DNA of 64,000 nt from Bdellovibrionaceae bacterium UBA6776 (lineage in GTDB: Bacteria; Bdellovibrionota; Bdellovibrionia; Bdellovibrionales; UBA1609): contig DKGG01000025.1 of assembly GCA_002453155.1 (NCBI GenBank), forward strand, positions 14,335-78,334. The letters are read 5' to 3'. A program made the translations under genes and the position numbers. Shown here piece by piece: positions 52,337 to 61,667 of the stretch. Numbering within the stretch: the stretch's first letter is position 1; each line of letters starts with the position of its first letter. The notes beneath the pieces are model-generated. The model was not told where the DNA came from, did not search any database, and saw nothing but the letters and a program-made list of their open reading frames with translations.

Positions 52337-52574
52337 AGTGAATGGATCTATCAGCAATCGGGGAGCCAACTGAAAATAGGCTGTGTTTTTTCTGAGTGTG
52401 AAAATCGAAAATAAAAAAGTGACGGAGCTGTATAGTTTTTCGTCTGTGAACAGGGTTCGCGAATGTCAGAATGTTTTGGACACGTCAGTCTCAATTTGAG
52501 ATGTCAAAAACTTCGACAGTCAATCCTGAGCGAGTCTGTATCGATGGTTGGAGCTGTCTAAATAGAATATAAAT

Positions 52575-52702
52575 CGTTCCTAAGTGCGCAGACGGGTGGG
52601 AACAGACCTCAAGGAAACAGGATGTGATTTGCCCGGAGGGCAAAGACTTGTGAGCCCATGGATGGGCGTGTCTGTCCCCACCTGTCTGCGCACTTAGGAA
52701 CG
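52575..52702 (+). repeat. Structured repeat, copy D
   Basis: A 128-base element in the gap between the RHS-like and the 132-residue genes. The outer inverted repeat is 32 bp with two mismatches (52575-52606 with 52671-52702). The core at 52609-52672 matches copy B closely; the hairpins are TTTGCCC-GGA-GGGCAAA and GCCC-ATGGAT-GGGC. The rest of this 370-base gap (52337-52574) shows no gene. Confidence 0.75.
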
Positions 52703-52705
52703 GTT

Positions 52706-53104
52706 CTATTTGAATTGGCAGGTCAATTCGGAATCGGAAAGAACGGAAGAGTCCGACAAGAAGGCGAAGAGTGAACCTTCATAAACTCCAGGAAAAGTCG
52801 ATTGCATTTCAAAGCCCAAAAGAATGGAGCCATCCTCACAAGGCGAAGCTTTAAAGGTGATCTTACTTTCGTTTTGCACCCAATCTTGAATGCAATAGGT
52901 TTGTGGTGTTCCTAGAGCCTCATGGTTTTTATAGCTCGAAAATTCTTGAGGAGGCTTGGAGCCATTGAACCAAAGTTCAAACTGGATGACCTTGCTTTTG
53001 CAATCCAGAAGTCCTTGAGAGGCCCAGGCAGAGTGGGGAGTTTCTGCCAGTAGGAGAAGTGAAAGAGAGGTCGCAATCAGTAGAAAAATTTTAATGGATT
53101 TCAT
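52706..53104 (-). CDS. Small secreted protein of unknown function
   Basis: A 132-residue protein with a clear signal peptide (KIFLLIATSLSLLLLAE, cleavage after SAWA). The mature part has four cysteines (LLDCKSK, TYCIQDW, SPCEDGS, LTCQFK), suggesting two disulphides in a small beta-rich domain. It is not recognised. The start is the ATG that places the signal at the N-terminus; 12 more codons are open upstream. Copy D of the structured repeat begins three bases behind its stop codon. Confidence 0.6.
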   Translation of the reverse strand: MKSIKIFLLIATSLSLLLLAETPHSAWASQGLLDCKSKVIQFELWFNGSKPPQEFSSYKNHEALGTPQTYCIQDWVQNESKITFKASPCEDGSILLGFEMQSTFPGVYEGSLFAFLSDSSVLSDSELTCQFK

Positions 53105-53171
53105 GGGCGCCATCTTGGAAGGGCGCCCGGTCAGGGTCAATCAAAAATTGAATCTTACGGATGAAGAGGTC

Positions 53172-54275
53172 TTAAGCGGCCGCTTTTCGAAGGCCAGGCT
53201 CTGCCAATGTGTATTTATTTCGTCCTGTGGATTTGGAGTGATAGAGCGCCTGATCTGCGCGTTTCATCCAAGTCTCTACGACCTCGTTTTCACAAAGTTC
53301 GGCGATGCCCATCGAAACGGTGAATTTGATCTTTACATCATCCACCACAAAGGTTTCACCGCGGATGCGATCCATGGCCTGATCTGCTTTCTTAAGAGCA
53401 TGGTCAAAACGGCATTCTGGAAGGAGGACGGCAAATTCTTCTCCTCCCACGCGGGCAACAAAGTCACTTTCTCTGGAAAAGACCTCTTTCAGCAATCGTA
53501 CACACTCAATCAAAATCAAGTCTCCGGTTTGATGACCGTAGCTGTCGTTGATGTTTTTAAAATGATCGATATCCAGTGCTATCATGCAAATTGGTTTTTT
53601 TGACAGGTGATGCAAACTTCGTTGCTGACGAATTTGCTCGTCAAAACTTTTACGATTGAAGGCCTGGGTCAAATGATCCAAACGCATGGACGAGTTCGCC
53701 TCATTCAATTGCTTTTTGACCGCATCCAAGTTCTTTTTGATGTTTCTTAAGCGATCCCCCCGGTGCCGGTCTTTTTTGGTTTGGTGCTCCACGTAGAAAT
53801 CGATAAACATTCGAGATTGGCTTTTCAAATCATCGATGGAGTTCGCTTCAACCGCTTCTTTGAGTTGCTCGAAACTCTTTTTCATTTCTTCGTCTGCGGA
53901 TTTTTCAAAATGTAGATCGTCACTCAGTTGATCCACAAAGTCCCAAATGATGTTTCGAAAGTCGTCGGAACTTTTGAGCATATAGGTGTATTCATCAATG
54001 CGATAACTGGAAAAAAACTGACGAAAACGAAAGAGTGCGCGCTCCAATTGGGAGCCTTCACTTTGCATGATTTCTCGAGCAAATTCGTCCAGAGTTTCTC
54101 TGGTTTTTCGAACGGGATGATTCTCGATGTCCAAAAGGTTTTTATTGTAAACATCCAGCACGTAGAGAAGGGTTGCAAGCTCTTCTTTCAATTCAATAGG
54201 TTTGTTGGAAGATCCGCTCTGATGGTGCCAGTCCAAATCAAACTGGTTCATGAGTTTTTGCATCCACTGCTTCAA
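53172..54275 (-). CDS. Diguanylate cyclase (GGDEF) with helical sensor region
   Basis: A 367-residue cytoplasmic protein. Residues 1-195 are helical and charged with no known sensor domain, ending in a coiled coil (NIKKNLDAVKKQLNEANSS). Residues 198-355 are a GGDEF domain with an intact active site G277GEEF and an allosteric I-site R268ESD, so it should make c-di-GMP and be product-inhibited. Bdellovibrio uses separate diguanylate cyclases for prey entry, motility and exit; which one this matches cannot be told. The start is TTG with GGAGGT six bases upstream. The window's c-di-GMP riboswitch is a possible reader of the signal. Confidence 0.92.
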   Translation of the reverse strand: MKQWMQKLMNQFDLDWHHQSGSSNKPIELKEELATLLYVLDVYNKNLLDIENHPVRKTRETLDEFAREIMQSEGSQLERALFRFRQFFSSYRIDEYTYMLKSSDDFRNIIWDFVDQLSDDLHFEKSADEEMKKSFEQLKEAVEANSIDDLKSQSRMFIDFYVEHQTKKDRHRGDRLRNIKKNLDAVKKQLNEANSSMRLDHLTQAFNRKSFDEQIRQQRSLHHLSKKPICMIALDIDHFKNINDSYGHQTGDLILIECVRLLKEVFSRESDFVARVGGEEFAVLLPECRFDHALKKADQAMDRIRGETFVVDDVKIKFTVSMGIAELCENEVVETWMKRADQALYHSKSTGRNKYTLAEPGLRKAAA

Positions 54276-54377
54276 AAGCCACCTCCGGAAAATATAGACA
54301 ACATTTTCTTATCGGAGCATGGGACCCGCGAATTGATTGGACTTAGGGCGGGTCCTTGGATGTTTCTGAGTCCGAAA

Positions 54378-55361
54378 TTAGCGTGAGCCTGAACCTGGCA
54401 TTCCAGTGGGATTTGGGAAGGTTGTTTGTTGAGCGGGTGCTCGTTGAATTGGAGCAAGTGTTTCTGGATTTTCATCCTTGCCTTCATCCTTTTGCATGGC
54501 CATGGCAAGGATTGGACCTAACGCTTGTGCAAGTCCACCCATTTGGCTTCCGCCGCCCGCATTGTAACCGCGAGTGGCCGCATCTCGAGATCCACCATAG
54601 ACTTTGTTGCCTCCGGGATATCCACCAGTTGTCGCTCCAGCAATTGCGGAAGCTGGGATGCCTTGGCAAATTCCTGCGGTGGACTCTTTTCCTCTGAAAA
54701 CATTCTTTTTCATAAAATCAAAGGCCTTCGGGCAATGTTTTTGAAGCGTCTTTGGGGAGTGAACATAGGCGGCAAAGACCTCGGCGAATTCTTCGTTTCT
54801 TGGGTTTTTGTTTTTGTTGTGAGTGCAGTAGCCACTGATGCGACAAACCGGAGTCGAAGATTGATAGGAGCCATAATAGCTGGATTGCCCCACAGAATGA
54901 CCGATTTCATGGAGCATGTGGAGGCCTGCATCTACAGATGTATTGTTTCTTACGCAGGGAGGACTGCTCCCAGTTACGATTTCAAAACGCTTCACTCCAG
55001 AGGTAAAACTGGCGCAACTCTTGCCGCCCTTTCTACCTCCGGGATAGGTTTGAATTCGAGCTCCGGAAATTAAATCTGACCTGCCCAGATCCGCAAGGCG
55101 AGTGATTGCGGTTGCAAGACCTCGTTGAAAACCCTCAGAGCTAATGCCAGAGATAGATACATTATAACGATTGAGAATTTTGTCTGAAGCACCTCCCGAG
55201 GTTCGGGACATGCACTGTTGGCCTTCTTGGGATTGCATCACCATGCGAAATCCAGTGACTTCAGATTTGGGAGGCAAAGCAAAGGCCAAGCCCGGAAGGA
55301 TTAAGACATGGATAAGACCCAGCACCCCGACTTTGACCGACAAAAGATAATCTAATCTCAT
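54378..55361 (-). CDS. Putative secreted zincin metalloprotease
   Basis: A 327-residue exported protein. The signal peptide spans about 1-29 (AFA). A zinc motif H151EIGH155 sits in LHMLHEIGHSVGQ, and a conserved acidic helix NEEFAEVFAAYV 40 residues later could give the third ligand. Several cysteines occur in the catalytic region. The C-terminal 90 residues are Gly/Gln/Pro-rich and likely unstructured. The arrangement is that of a zincin, but no named family was recognised. The start at 55361 is chosen because the signal follows directly. Confidence 0.65.
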   Translation of the reverse strand: MRLDYLLSVKVGVLGLIHVLILPGLAFALPPKSEVTGFRMVMQSQEGQQCMSRTSGGASDKILNRYNVSISGISSEGFQRGLATAITRLADLGRSDLISGARIQTYPGGRKGGKSCASFTSGVKRFEIVTGSSPPCVRNNTSVDAGLHMLHEIGHSVGQSSYYGSYQSSTPVCRISGYCTHNKNKNPRNEEFAEVFAAYVHSPKTLQKHCPKAFDFMKKNVFRGKESTAGICQGIPASAIAGATTGGYPGGNKVYGGSRDAATRGYNAGGGSQMGGLAQALGPILAMAMQKDEGKDENPETLAPIQRAPAQQTTFPNPTGMPGSGSR

Positions 55362-55458
55362 GGACTCATTTTCGGCTAAAAATGAGATTCGTTCAAATTT
55401 TTCAGACCGCTCTAGAATGAAACGTCTCAAACTGAGACAAGGTCCAGTCCAGATGGAA

Positions 55459-56682
55459 TCATTCGGCAGCAGGCTCCGCCTCTTTAGAAATCAAAGTCTT
55501 CAGGATTACAAATCCGATCAGGCCGGCCACAATGGACGCCACCAAAATTCCACCTTTAGAGAAGACTTCATATTCGGGATGGGAAAAGGCCAAGCTTCCA
55601 ATAAACAAAGACATGGTGAATCCGATTCCGCCAAGAAAGCCTGCGCCGGTAAGGTGGCTCCAGCCAACGCCACGAGGAAGACCTGCCAATCCCAACTTCA
55701 CCGTGGCAAAGCAGAAGAGAAGAATTCCAATGGGTTTTCCAAACACCAGTCCCAAGACCACTCCTTGAGCGACCGAGCTGTGAACAAAAGCGTCCAGTTG
55801 CAAGTCGTGCAAAGAAACCCCAGCATTGAAGAATGCAAACAGCGGCATAATCACAAAGGCCACCCAAGGGTGAAGGATGTGGATCCAGTGGTCCAATCGG
55901 TTGTCACCGTTCTCTAGGCGATCCATAGGTGTGATAAATGCCAAGATCACGCCGGCAATGGTGGCATGAATGCCTGATTTTAAAAACGCAACCCAGACCA
56001 GGACTCCACACACAATTCCGAAAAACAAATTTCGAAGGCCGGCTTTTTGGAGCACATACAAAACAAACAAAATCGCAGCCGCTCCCCCCAAATAAGGCAT
56101 GACCAAGTTGGAGGAGTAAAAAATCGCAATCACTAAGATCGCACCCAAGTCGTCAATGATGGCAAAGGCCAAAAGGAAAGCTTTGAGTGCCATGGGAACT
56201 CGATTTCCAAGCAAAGTCAGAACACCCACCGCAAACGCAATGTCTGTGGCCATGGGGATTCCCCAACCGTGATGGGTTTCGGGGTTGGCGTTAAAAAGCA
56301 AATAAAAGGCCGCAGGAAAAATCATTCCACCAAGAGCTGCAAAAAGAGGAAGGGCTGCATCTTTGGGGCGAGAGAGTTCGCCGATCATCATCTCTCGTTT
56401 GATTTCCAAGCCGACGGTGTAGAAAAACAGAACCATCAACCCGTCGTTTACAAAATGATGAAGATCCTTATCGATCAGGAAGTTTCCAATTTGAAAAGAA
56501 ATGGGAATGTGCAAGAGATGTTCATAGGCTTCCGCTAAGGGAGAGTTCACTACCCCCAAAGTAAAGACGGTCACCACCAGCAAAATAATTCCGCCGGCCG
56601 CTTCTGTATTAAAGAACCTTTGCAGGGGGCTCACGATGGTTTTTTTAATGACATCAACAGGTTTTTTGAGGGGATGTTTCAT
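55459..56682 (-). CDS. nhaA: Na+/H+ antiporter NhaA
   Basis: A 407-residue inner-membrane NhaA with about 12 helices. It has the ion-binding aspartates in FAIIDDLGAILVIAIFY and the N-terminal family pattern FFNTEAAGGIILL. FFYTVGLEIKREM and GFTMSLFIGSLAF are also conserved. It exchanges sodium or lithium for protons in pH and salt homeostasis. The length is standard. It is a single gene, with the zincin gene 97 bases downstream on the same strand. Confidence 0.96.
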   Translation of the reverse strand: MKHPLKKPVDVIKKTIVSPLQRFFNTEAAGGIILLVVTVFTLGVVNSPLAEAYEHLLHIPISFQIGNFLIDKDLHHFVNDGLMVLFFYTVGLEIKREMMIGELSRPKDAALPLFAALGGMIFPAAFYLLFNANPETHHGWGIPMATDIAFAVGVLTLLGNRVPMALKAFLLAFAIIDDLGAILVIAIFYSSNLVMPYLGGAAAILFVLYVLQKAGLRNLFFGIVCGVLVWVAFLKSGIHATIAGVILAFITPMDRLENGDNRLDHWIHILHPWVAFVIMPLFAFFNAGVSLHDLQLDAFVHSSVAQGVVLGLVFGKPIGILLFCFATVKLGLAGLPRGVGWSHLTGAGFLGGIGFTMSLFIGSLAFSHPEYEVFSKGGILVASIVAGLIGFVILKTLISKEAEPAAE

Positions 56683-57146
56683 GGCGAAAAATTTACCTTT
56701 TTCACCTTAAGACGACAAGACAAATGGACTCGAAAATGGTTCATGCGAGGAGAAACAACCCGGAGAACTCCACATTTCATTTTTCAGTAAGAGTTTTGGC
56801 GCTGAGTCCCAAGAGAAAATAATTGAAAAAATCACACAATTCAAAGGGGTTCTCTACACAATTTTTAAACATATGGTGCGGATAAAGGTATTTCGCGGAG
56901 ATTTTCTCCGCTCACAATACTTGCTCGAATTCATCTTGATTCCATTTGTGGACGCCAATTTCATGACGTTTCTCTTTCGTCTTCGATGAAAAAACAGGCA
57001 CCACTATCTTAAGAAATTCAGACTTCTTAATGAAGGGCAGTCCATAAAATTTGAACAGCCACTCTCTTTTCTTCACTTGGGAGGTGGAATATTATTCCCG
57101 TTTGGGTTGGGGATTTCGTCGGGTTGCATCAGTGAAAAATGAAAAT
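56683..57146. other. Gene-free region between nhaA and the hybrid kinase
   Basis: Both flanking genes start here, so it must hold divergent promoters. A seven-base hairpin GCGGAGA/TCTCCGC lies near 56898-56914. A 38-codon frame from the ATG at 56873 lacks a ribosome site and is not called. Confidence 0.5.
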
Positions 57147-57175
57147 TTGTGATCTGATCCATGTATGCATATATA
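57147..57175 (+). promoter_or_regulatory. Promoter of the hybrid histidine kinase
   Basis: TTGTGA (57147-57152) and TATATA (57170-57175) are exactly 17 bases apart. Transcription would begin near 57182. An ATG at 57161 that could extend the kinase frame lies inside the promoter, which argues for the TTG start at 57203. Confidence 0.6.
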
Positions 57176-57202
57176 TACGTTTTGTTTAGTCAGGGAGTTG
57201 AG

Positions 57203-59209
57203 TTGATTCGTTGGTGGAAAAATCTTTCGATCGCAAAAAAGCTTTATGCTTTGGTGGCCATCATGGTGGTCATGGTCGGATTTCAGGTTTTTATCTTTCA
57301 ATATGCAGTCACCACTTTGTCTGCATTGAGAGTCTTTAACGCGGCAATCGCTCAATGGAATGACAGCCAAAAGAATTCAATTTTTGAACTTTACCAATAT
57401 GCTTTGACGGGACAGCGAAGCCACTATTGGAAGTTCAAAGATCATCTTAAAGTTCCGGCGGGATATAAGAAAGCCCGATTGGGCTTTGAAGCTTGCAAAA
57501 ACATCAAAGAGTGCAAGCAGCTGGATCAGATTGCCGAAGGATTCAAGGAAGGTAAAATTCCTTCAGATGACATTCCTCGTTTGATTCGTACCATTCGACA
57601 TTTGCGCGGATTTCCCCACATGTCTGGAGCCGTGGACCTTTGGAGAAGTGCGGATGGTCTCTTGGATGACATCGAGCGGGTTGGGGATGACTTGGATCAA
57701 TTGATTCAATCGGGAGTGGGTGGTCCCGAAGCCATGGAAGATGTCATGGACCGAATCAAAAGTTTGAACCATCAGTTCACGGACATTCAAAGAACCTTCA
57801 CCCTTCGCATGGCCAATGGTTCGCGATTTTTGGAACGGGCCATTGTGGTTTTTTTAATCCTGGTGATGTTCTTCGTCGGTGGAGTTTCTGTTTATTTGAT
57901 CTATCGATTGGTCAGTTATCTCAATGAGCACATTGAAGAGGTCAAAGAGGTTGCCGCCCGAGTGGGTAAAGGAGACTTTTCAAAGCGAATCCGAGTCACC
58001 TCAAAAGATGGACTGGGGCAAATGGCCGAGCGTTTGAACCAAATGATTGAAGAGTTAGAAATGAGCATTGGCAAAAAGGTGAAGGCCGAAAGTGCCAGCC
58101 AAATCAAAACTTTGTTTTTAGCAAATATGAGCCATGAAGTTCGAACTCCTTTAGGAGTGATCATGGGAATGATTGAAATTTTGAAAGATAAAAGTTTGTC
58201 GGAGTCTGATCGCGAAAAATACATCAGTATTGTCGAGCAAACGGGCAAGAACTTGCAGCAAATCATCAACGACATTTTAGACATTTCAAAAGTGGAGGCG
58301 GGGCATTTGGACATTGAGAAGACCCAATTTCGCTTAGAAGAGTTTCTTTCCGATATTTGTCGCCACTTTCAAGTATTGGCGGAAAGAGCCAAGAATGAAC
58401 TGATCTTTAAGATGGATGGGGATTTGCCAGAATATATTGTCAGTGATCAGGGGCGGGTTCGACAAATTTTGACGAATCTGATTGGGAACTCTTTGAAGTT
58501 CACCCACGAGGGAAGAGTGGTTGTCACCTGCTTGGCCGATGAAGGCGGAATTACTTTTCGTGTGCAAGATTCAGGACTAGGAATTCCCAAAAAAGAGCAG
58601 TGCAAGCTCTTTAAGGCCTTTTCTCAGGTGGATCATTCTTCCAGTCGAAAATATGGTGGGACCGGCTTGGGGCTGTTACTTTCTAAGAAATTGGCTCAGA
58701 GCTTGGGTGGGGACGTAAAGTTGGACGTCAGTCGGCCCGGAGTGGGATCTATATTTTCTTTTCGGTTGCCCACTGAAGAGGTGGCCAATTCTTTGGAGGC
58801 TTCGAAGGGATCAAGTGCGGAGAAAGAAAAATTTAATGAAGACCGTTTGGCGGGCAAAAAGATTTTACTGGTTGAGGATTCTCCGGAAGTGCAGTTGTTG
58901 ATTCAGCTTTTTCTTAAGAAAAAGGGCGTAAATGTGGAGTTTGCCAACAATGGCAAAGAGGGTATGGAAAAGGCTTTGTTTAGTGAACACGATTTGATTT
59001 TGATGGATATGCAGATGCCCATGGTGGATGGGTATTCTGCAACCGAACAATTGAGAATGAGAGGCTTTAATACTCCAATCATTGCCCTGACAGCCCACGC
59101 AATGAAGGAAGATCGCGAAAGGTGTTTGAGAGTGGGTTGCAACGACTACATGACCAAGCCCATTGACCCACCTCAGTTTTACCAGACCTTAGCTTCTTAT
59201 GTTCAGTGA
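57203..59209 (+). CDS. Hybrid sensor histidine kinase with receiver domain
   Basis: A 668-residue membrane kinase. Membrane helix 1 (about 13-33) is followed by a periplasmic four-helix-type sensor (about 34-212), membrane helix 2 (213-236), a HAMP domain (237-290), and the phospho-acceptor His311 (NMSHEVRTPLG). The ATPase domain follows (NLIGNSLKFT, DSGLGIP, GGTGLGLLL). It ends in a receiver domain with Asp602 (LILMDMQMPMVDG). No output domain is present, so a phosphotransfer protein elsewhere is expected. The TTG start with AGGGAG about seven bases upstream is supported by the promoter position. Confidence 0.92.
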   Translation: MIRWWKNLSIAKKLYALVAIMVVMVGFQVFIFQYAVTTLSALRVFNAAIAQWNDSQKNSIFELYQYALTGQRSHYWKFKDHLKVPAGYKKARLGFEACKNIKECKQLDQIAEGFKEGKIPSDDIPRLIRTIRHLRGFPHMSGAVDLWRSADGLLDDIERVGDDLDQLIQSGVGGPEAMEDVMDRIKSLNHQFTDIQRTFTLRMANGSRFLERAIVVFLILVMFFVGGVSVYLIYRLVSYLNEHIEEVKEVAARVGKGDFSKRIRVTSKDGLGQMAERLNQMIEELEMSIGKKVKAESASQIKTLFLANMSHEVRTPLGVIMGMIEILKDKSLSESDREKYISIVEQTGKNLQQIINDILDISKVEAGHLDIEKTQFRLEEFLSDICRHFQVLAERAKNELIFKMDGDLPEYIVSDQGRVRQILTNLIGNSLKFTHEGRVVVTCLADEGGITFRVQDSGLGIPKKEQCKLFKAFSQVDHSSSRKYGGTGLGLLLSKKLAQSLGGDVKLDVSRPGVGSIFSFRLPTEEVANSLEASKGSSAEKEKFNEDRLAGKKILLVEDSPEVQLLIQLFLKKKGVNVEFANNGKEGMEKALFSEHDLILMDMQMPMVDGYSATEQLRMRGFNTPIIALTAHAMKEDRERCLRVGCNDYMTKPIDPPQFYQTLASYVQ

Positions 59210-59374
59210 GCCTACACGCCCCATGAATTCAGAATTCTAAATTTAAGCAATTCAGATTTTTTATTTCATAAAGACCTAGTTCCAGAAGTGAATTGTCCAG
59301 GAGTCTTTTTTGTACAACTTCGGAATAAATTTCTCCAAAGTGACTGTATTCAATCAATAAAAGGAGAATCGGGA

Positions 59375-60007
59375 ATGAAATTGGTCTCAATGATTTTGGT
59401 GGGATTGACCTTGGGTTTTGGAACAGCTGCATTTGCGAACGATGCCATTGTAAAAAGGGATTTGAAAAGAATGGCGAGCGCCTACCACGACATGAAAGAG
59501 AACGAAGCCAAGGGGATGTTCAAGAAAAATCCTGAATATGGTGTGTCTGCTGTGGAGAGAATGGAAAAGCAAATTAAGAAGTGGCAAGACAAGGGTTGGG
59601 TCAGTGATCTTTCTGATTGGACCATCGAGACCAAAGAGCGAGGCGAAGAAACCCTTGATAAGTTTTTGGCCCACGTTCAAGAAGTGAAAAAAGGCTTTGC
59701 AGGGAATGTGGTGGCTAAAGAACCCTGTTTCAAAACTCAGTACAAAGTATTTGAGGCTATGGCAGGCGGAAAGTGGAAGAGCGAAGGTCTGAATCAGTGG
59801 ATTCGCAGGAGCAAATCAGACTGTGATGATTATGCAGCTGCAGGATATGTGAAGGTGCAATCTCAAGCCGACACCAAAAAGTATGTGGGTGAACTTCGCA
59901 AGGATTGCAAAAAAGGAGAATTGTACACGCGCGGTTGGATGATCACCGAGGAAGTTCCTGTGCGCAAACGAATGGCCATTGTGATTTGTCAGGAAAAAGC
60001 TTCCTAG
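59375..60007 (+). CDS. Secreted protein of unknown function
   Basis: A 210-residue exported protein (signal to about residue 21, AFA). The mature part is Lys-rich and helical in the first 100 residues (KRDLKRMASAYHDMKENEAK), with three or more cysteines in the second half (EPCFKTQ, KSDCDDY, RKDCKKG, VICQEK). No family is recognised. AAAGGAGAA ten bases upstream fixes the start over an upstream in-frame ATG. It converges with the next gene, leaving eight bases between stops. Confidence 0.65.
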   Translation: MKLVSMILVGLTLGFGTAAFANDAIVKRDLKRMASAYHDMKENEAKGMFKKNPEYGVSAVERMEKQIKKWQDKGWVSDLSDWTIETKERGEETLDKFLAHVQEVKKGFAGNVVAKEPCFKTQYKVFEAMAGGKWKSEGLNQWIRRSKSDCDDYAAAGYVKVQSQADTKKYVGELRKDCKKGELYTRGWMITEEVPVRKRMAIVICQEKAS

Positions 60008-60015
60008 GTCATCAG

Positions 60016-60489
60016 CTATTTTGAATTCGGAAGACTCTCGGCCACTTCGGGGGACAACACTTCCCAGCAATTGAAATTCATGTCGGTCATTGAAGGATCG
60101 TTATCAATAGGAATAAGTCGGCCCATTTTGAAAACCTTGGGCGTAGTATAATAACCAATTCTAAGCATGGGTCGGGTTTTTAGATTCTCGTCCGGGGGAC
60201 CAAAAATAATTTTCCATCTGAAATTGTTTTCGTCCGCAAAGTGAATCAAAAGTTCGCCCTCATTTTGAAGGTCAGGGTCTTTGCCCTGCCATTCTTTCAT
60301 AAATTGCCAATCAAGTTTTCGAGAGAAGGCATCTTTCCCCATGACCACCAGGGCCGCAAAGGAATACGGATCCACCGGAATGCCCAAACAGGCAATCTGT
60401 CCATTGGGGACATAGGTGACTTCCGAAGGGGGCGTTTGAGCCCATGTGGCCGCGCCGAGTAGCATTTGAGTGATCAAGATAGAAAGCAT
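60016..60489 (-). CDS. Secreted protein of unknown function
   Basis: A 157-residue exported protein (signal to about residue 17, ATWA). The mature part is probably beta-rich, with two cysteines (IACLGIP, NFNCWEV) and KDPDLQNEGELLIHF in the middle. It has no recognised family. AAAGGAA precedes the ATG. Its stop is eight bases from that of the facing gene. A weak hairpin near 60568-60590 lies between it and the HNH gene. Confidence 0.6.
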   Translation of the reverse strand: MLSILITQMLLGAATWAQTPPSEVTYVPNGQIACLGIPVDPYSFAALVVMGKDAFSRKLDWQFMKEWQGKDPDLQNEGELLIHFADENNFRWKIIFGPPDENLKTRPMLRIGYYTTPKVFKMGRLIPIDNDPSMTDMNFNCWEVLSPEVAESLPNSK

Positions 60490-60647
60490 CGGTTCCTTTC
60501 AACGCGTTTCAACGCTTAGACGAGATTTTCAGATCGGGCCTCAACCTAAAGAAAATCTTTGAAATCGAAAAGCCTTTGGCCTTTTGAGATGGATTTTTGA
60601 AAGCTTTACTTGGAAAGGGGTTTCATTCTTAGAGATTTGAAGGTCAT

Positions 60648-61667
60648 TCAAGATGGGAATGTGCTCTGAGGGAATGCTTTGATTGCTTGGCGCTGATTGC
60701 AGTGGAAGCACAAAAGCCTCAAGTTACTTGGATGGGAATTGCCACTCAAAGCAAACGGAAGAATATGGTCAATGTTTAGGTTTCGCTGTCCCTGGCAGTT
60801 CTGGCACCTTCCCTGGTCTCTGTTCCAAACCAGGTGTTTGGTTTCTCGGGAGACATAACGGGTCGGCTTTACAGAGCTTTCGCGGCGCAACTCCGACGTC
60901 GGAGTTGCAATGTTTCGGGCCTGTTGAGTGAACGATTCTGGGGCTTTGCTTCGTGCATGGGTTCGACGTTTTCCAAAATTCTTCTCTTTCGGTTTTTCCA
61001 GGCAGATCGCGGCCATGCAATCCACAAGTTCACCCATGTTCATGAGGTTTCCCCGTGCGCCCAAATGAGAGCGCACCTCTTCCAGTTTCTCCAAAGATTT
61101 TTCCGAGAGAGCAAATTTCAATTCAATATGAGTTTCTGAAATCTGACGTTGGCGTTCTTGAGGTAAACTTTGATCGGGATTTAAGCGGATGAGGATTTTT
61201 TGCCCTTCTCTTGCGGACTTGTGTTCCAAAGATTGCAAGAGTTCGAGTTTTTCCGTGGAGCTGATTCCATGCCTTCTGGTGGATTTCCCTAGGTCAGAGT
61301 GCGATGTTAAATTCGGTGTCCCAGCGCAGGGCTTGCTGTTTGTAAGTTTATTCATTTCTCGAAAATAGCTTTGTGCTTGAGAAATGTTGCTTAGACTTAG
61401 GGCCCCAGTTTCAATTTTTTCTTCCAGTTGGGGAAGTTCTTTGAGGAGACGCATGGCTTGAATTCTGCGGCCGGCTTGGCCTTCGCTGTATTTGAGTTCT
61501 TTTACAGTGTATTCAAAAAGGCTTTTGTAGCCCAGGTCACAAAAGAGTTTTCGTCGTTCCACCTCGCGAAGGAGATGCAAGATTTGAGTGAGAAGCTGTC
61601 GCTCTTTTTGAGCCATTTGCTTGGTTTGAAAAAGGACGTCTTGGTCTTGGAGTTCTTTTAAGTTCAT
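60648..61667 (-). CDS. HNH endonuclease with DUF222-like N-terminus, second copy
   Basis: A 339-residue paralogue of the HNH protein at 6.2 kb. The N-terminal helical region matches (CDLGYKSLFEYTVKELKYSEGQAGRR; SLSNISQAQSYF). The middle is Arg/Lys/Ser-rich, and the C-terminal HNH nuclease has zinc cysteines CQNCQG and CFHC, with the core NIDHILPFALSG. A 22-bp perfect palindrome (60887-60908) lies within the coding sequence where the product reads ATPTSELR. AGGAGG stands nine bases before the ATG. Function unknown; a DNA-cutting role is inferred from the domain. Confidence 0.78.
   Translation of the reverse strand: MNLKELQDQDVLFQTKQMAQKERQLLTQILHLLREVERRKLFCDLGYKSLFEYTVKELKYSEGQAGRRIQAMRLLKELPQLEEKIETGALSLSNISQAQSYFREMNKLTNSKPCAGTPNLTSHSDLGKSTRRHGISSTEKLELLQSLEHKSAREGQKILIRLNPDQSLPQERQRQISETHIELKFALSEKSLEKLEEVRSHLGARGNLMNMGELVDCMAAICLEKPKEKNFGKRRTHARSKAPESFTQQARNIATPTSELRRESSVKPTRYVSRETKHLVWNRDQGRCQNCQGQRNLNIDHILPFALSGNSHPSNLRLLCFHCNQRQAIKAFPQSTFPS
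60887..60908. repeat. 22-bp palindrome, GACGTC-centred (copy 1)
   Basis: A perfect palindrome whose inner 16 bases, ACTCCGACGTCGGAGT, recur twice more within 3 kb. This copy is inside the HNH gene. Confidence 0.7.

Noticed and set aside
56873..56989. 38-codon ORF between nhaA and the hybrid kinase
   Set aside because: No Shine-Dalgarno sequence and no recognisable feature; such a frame is expected by chance.
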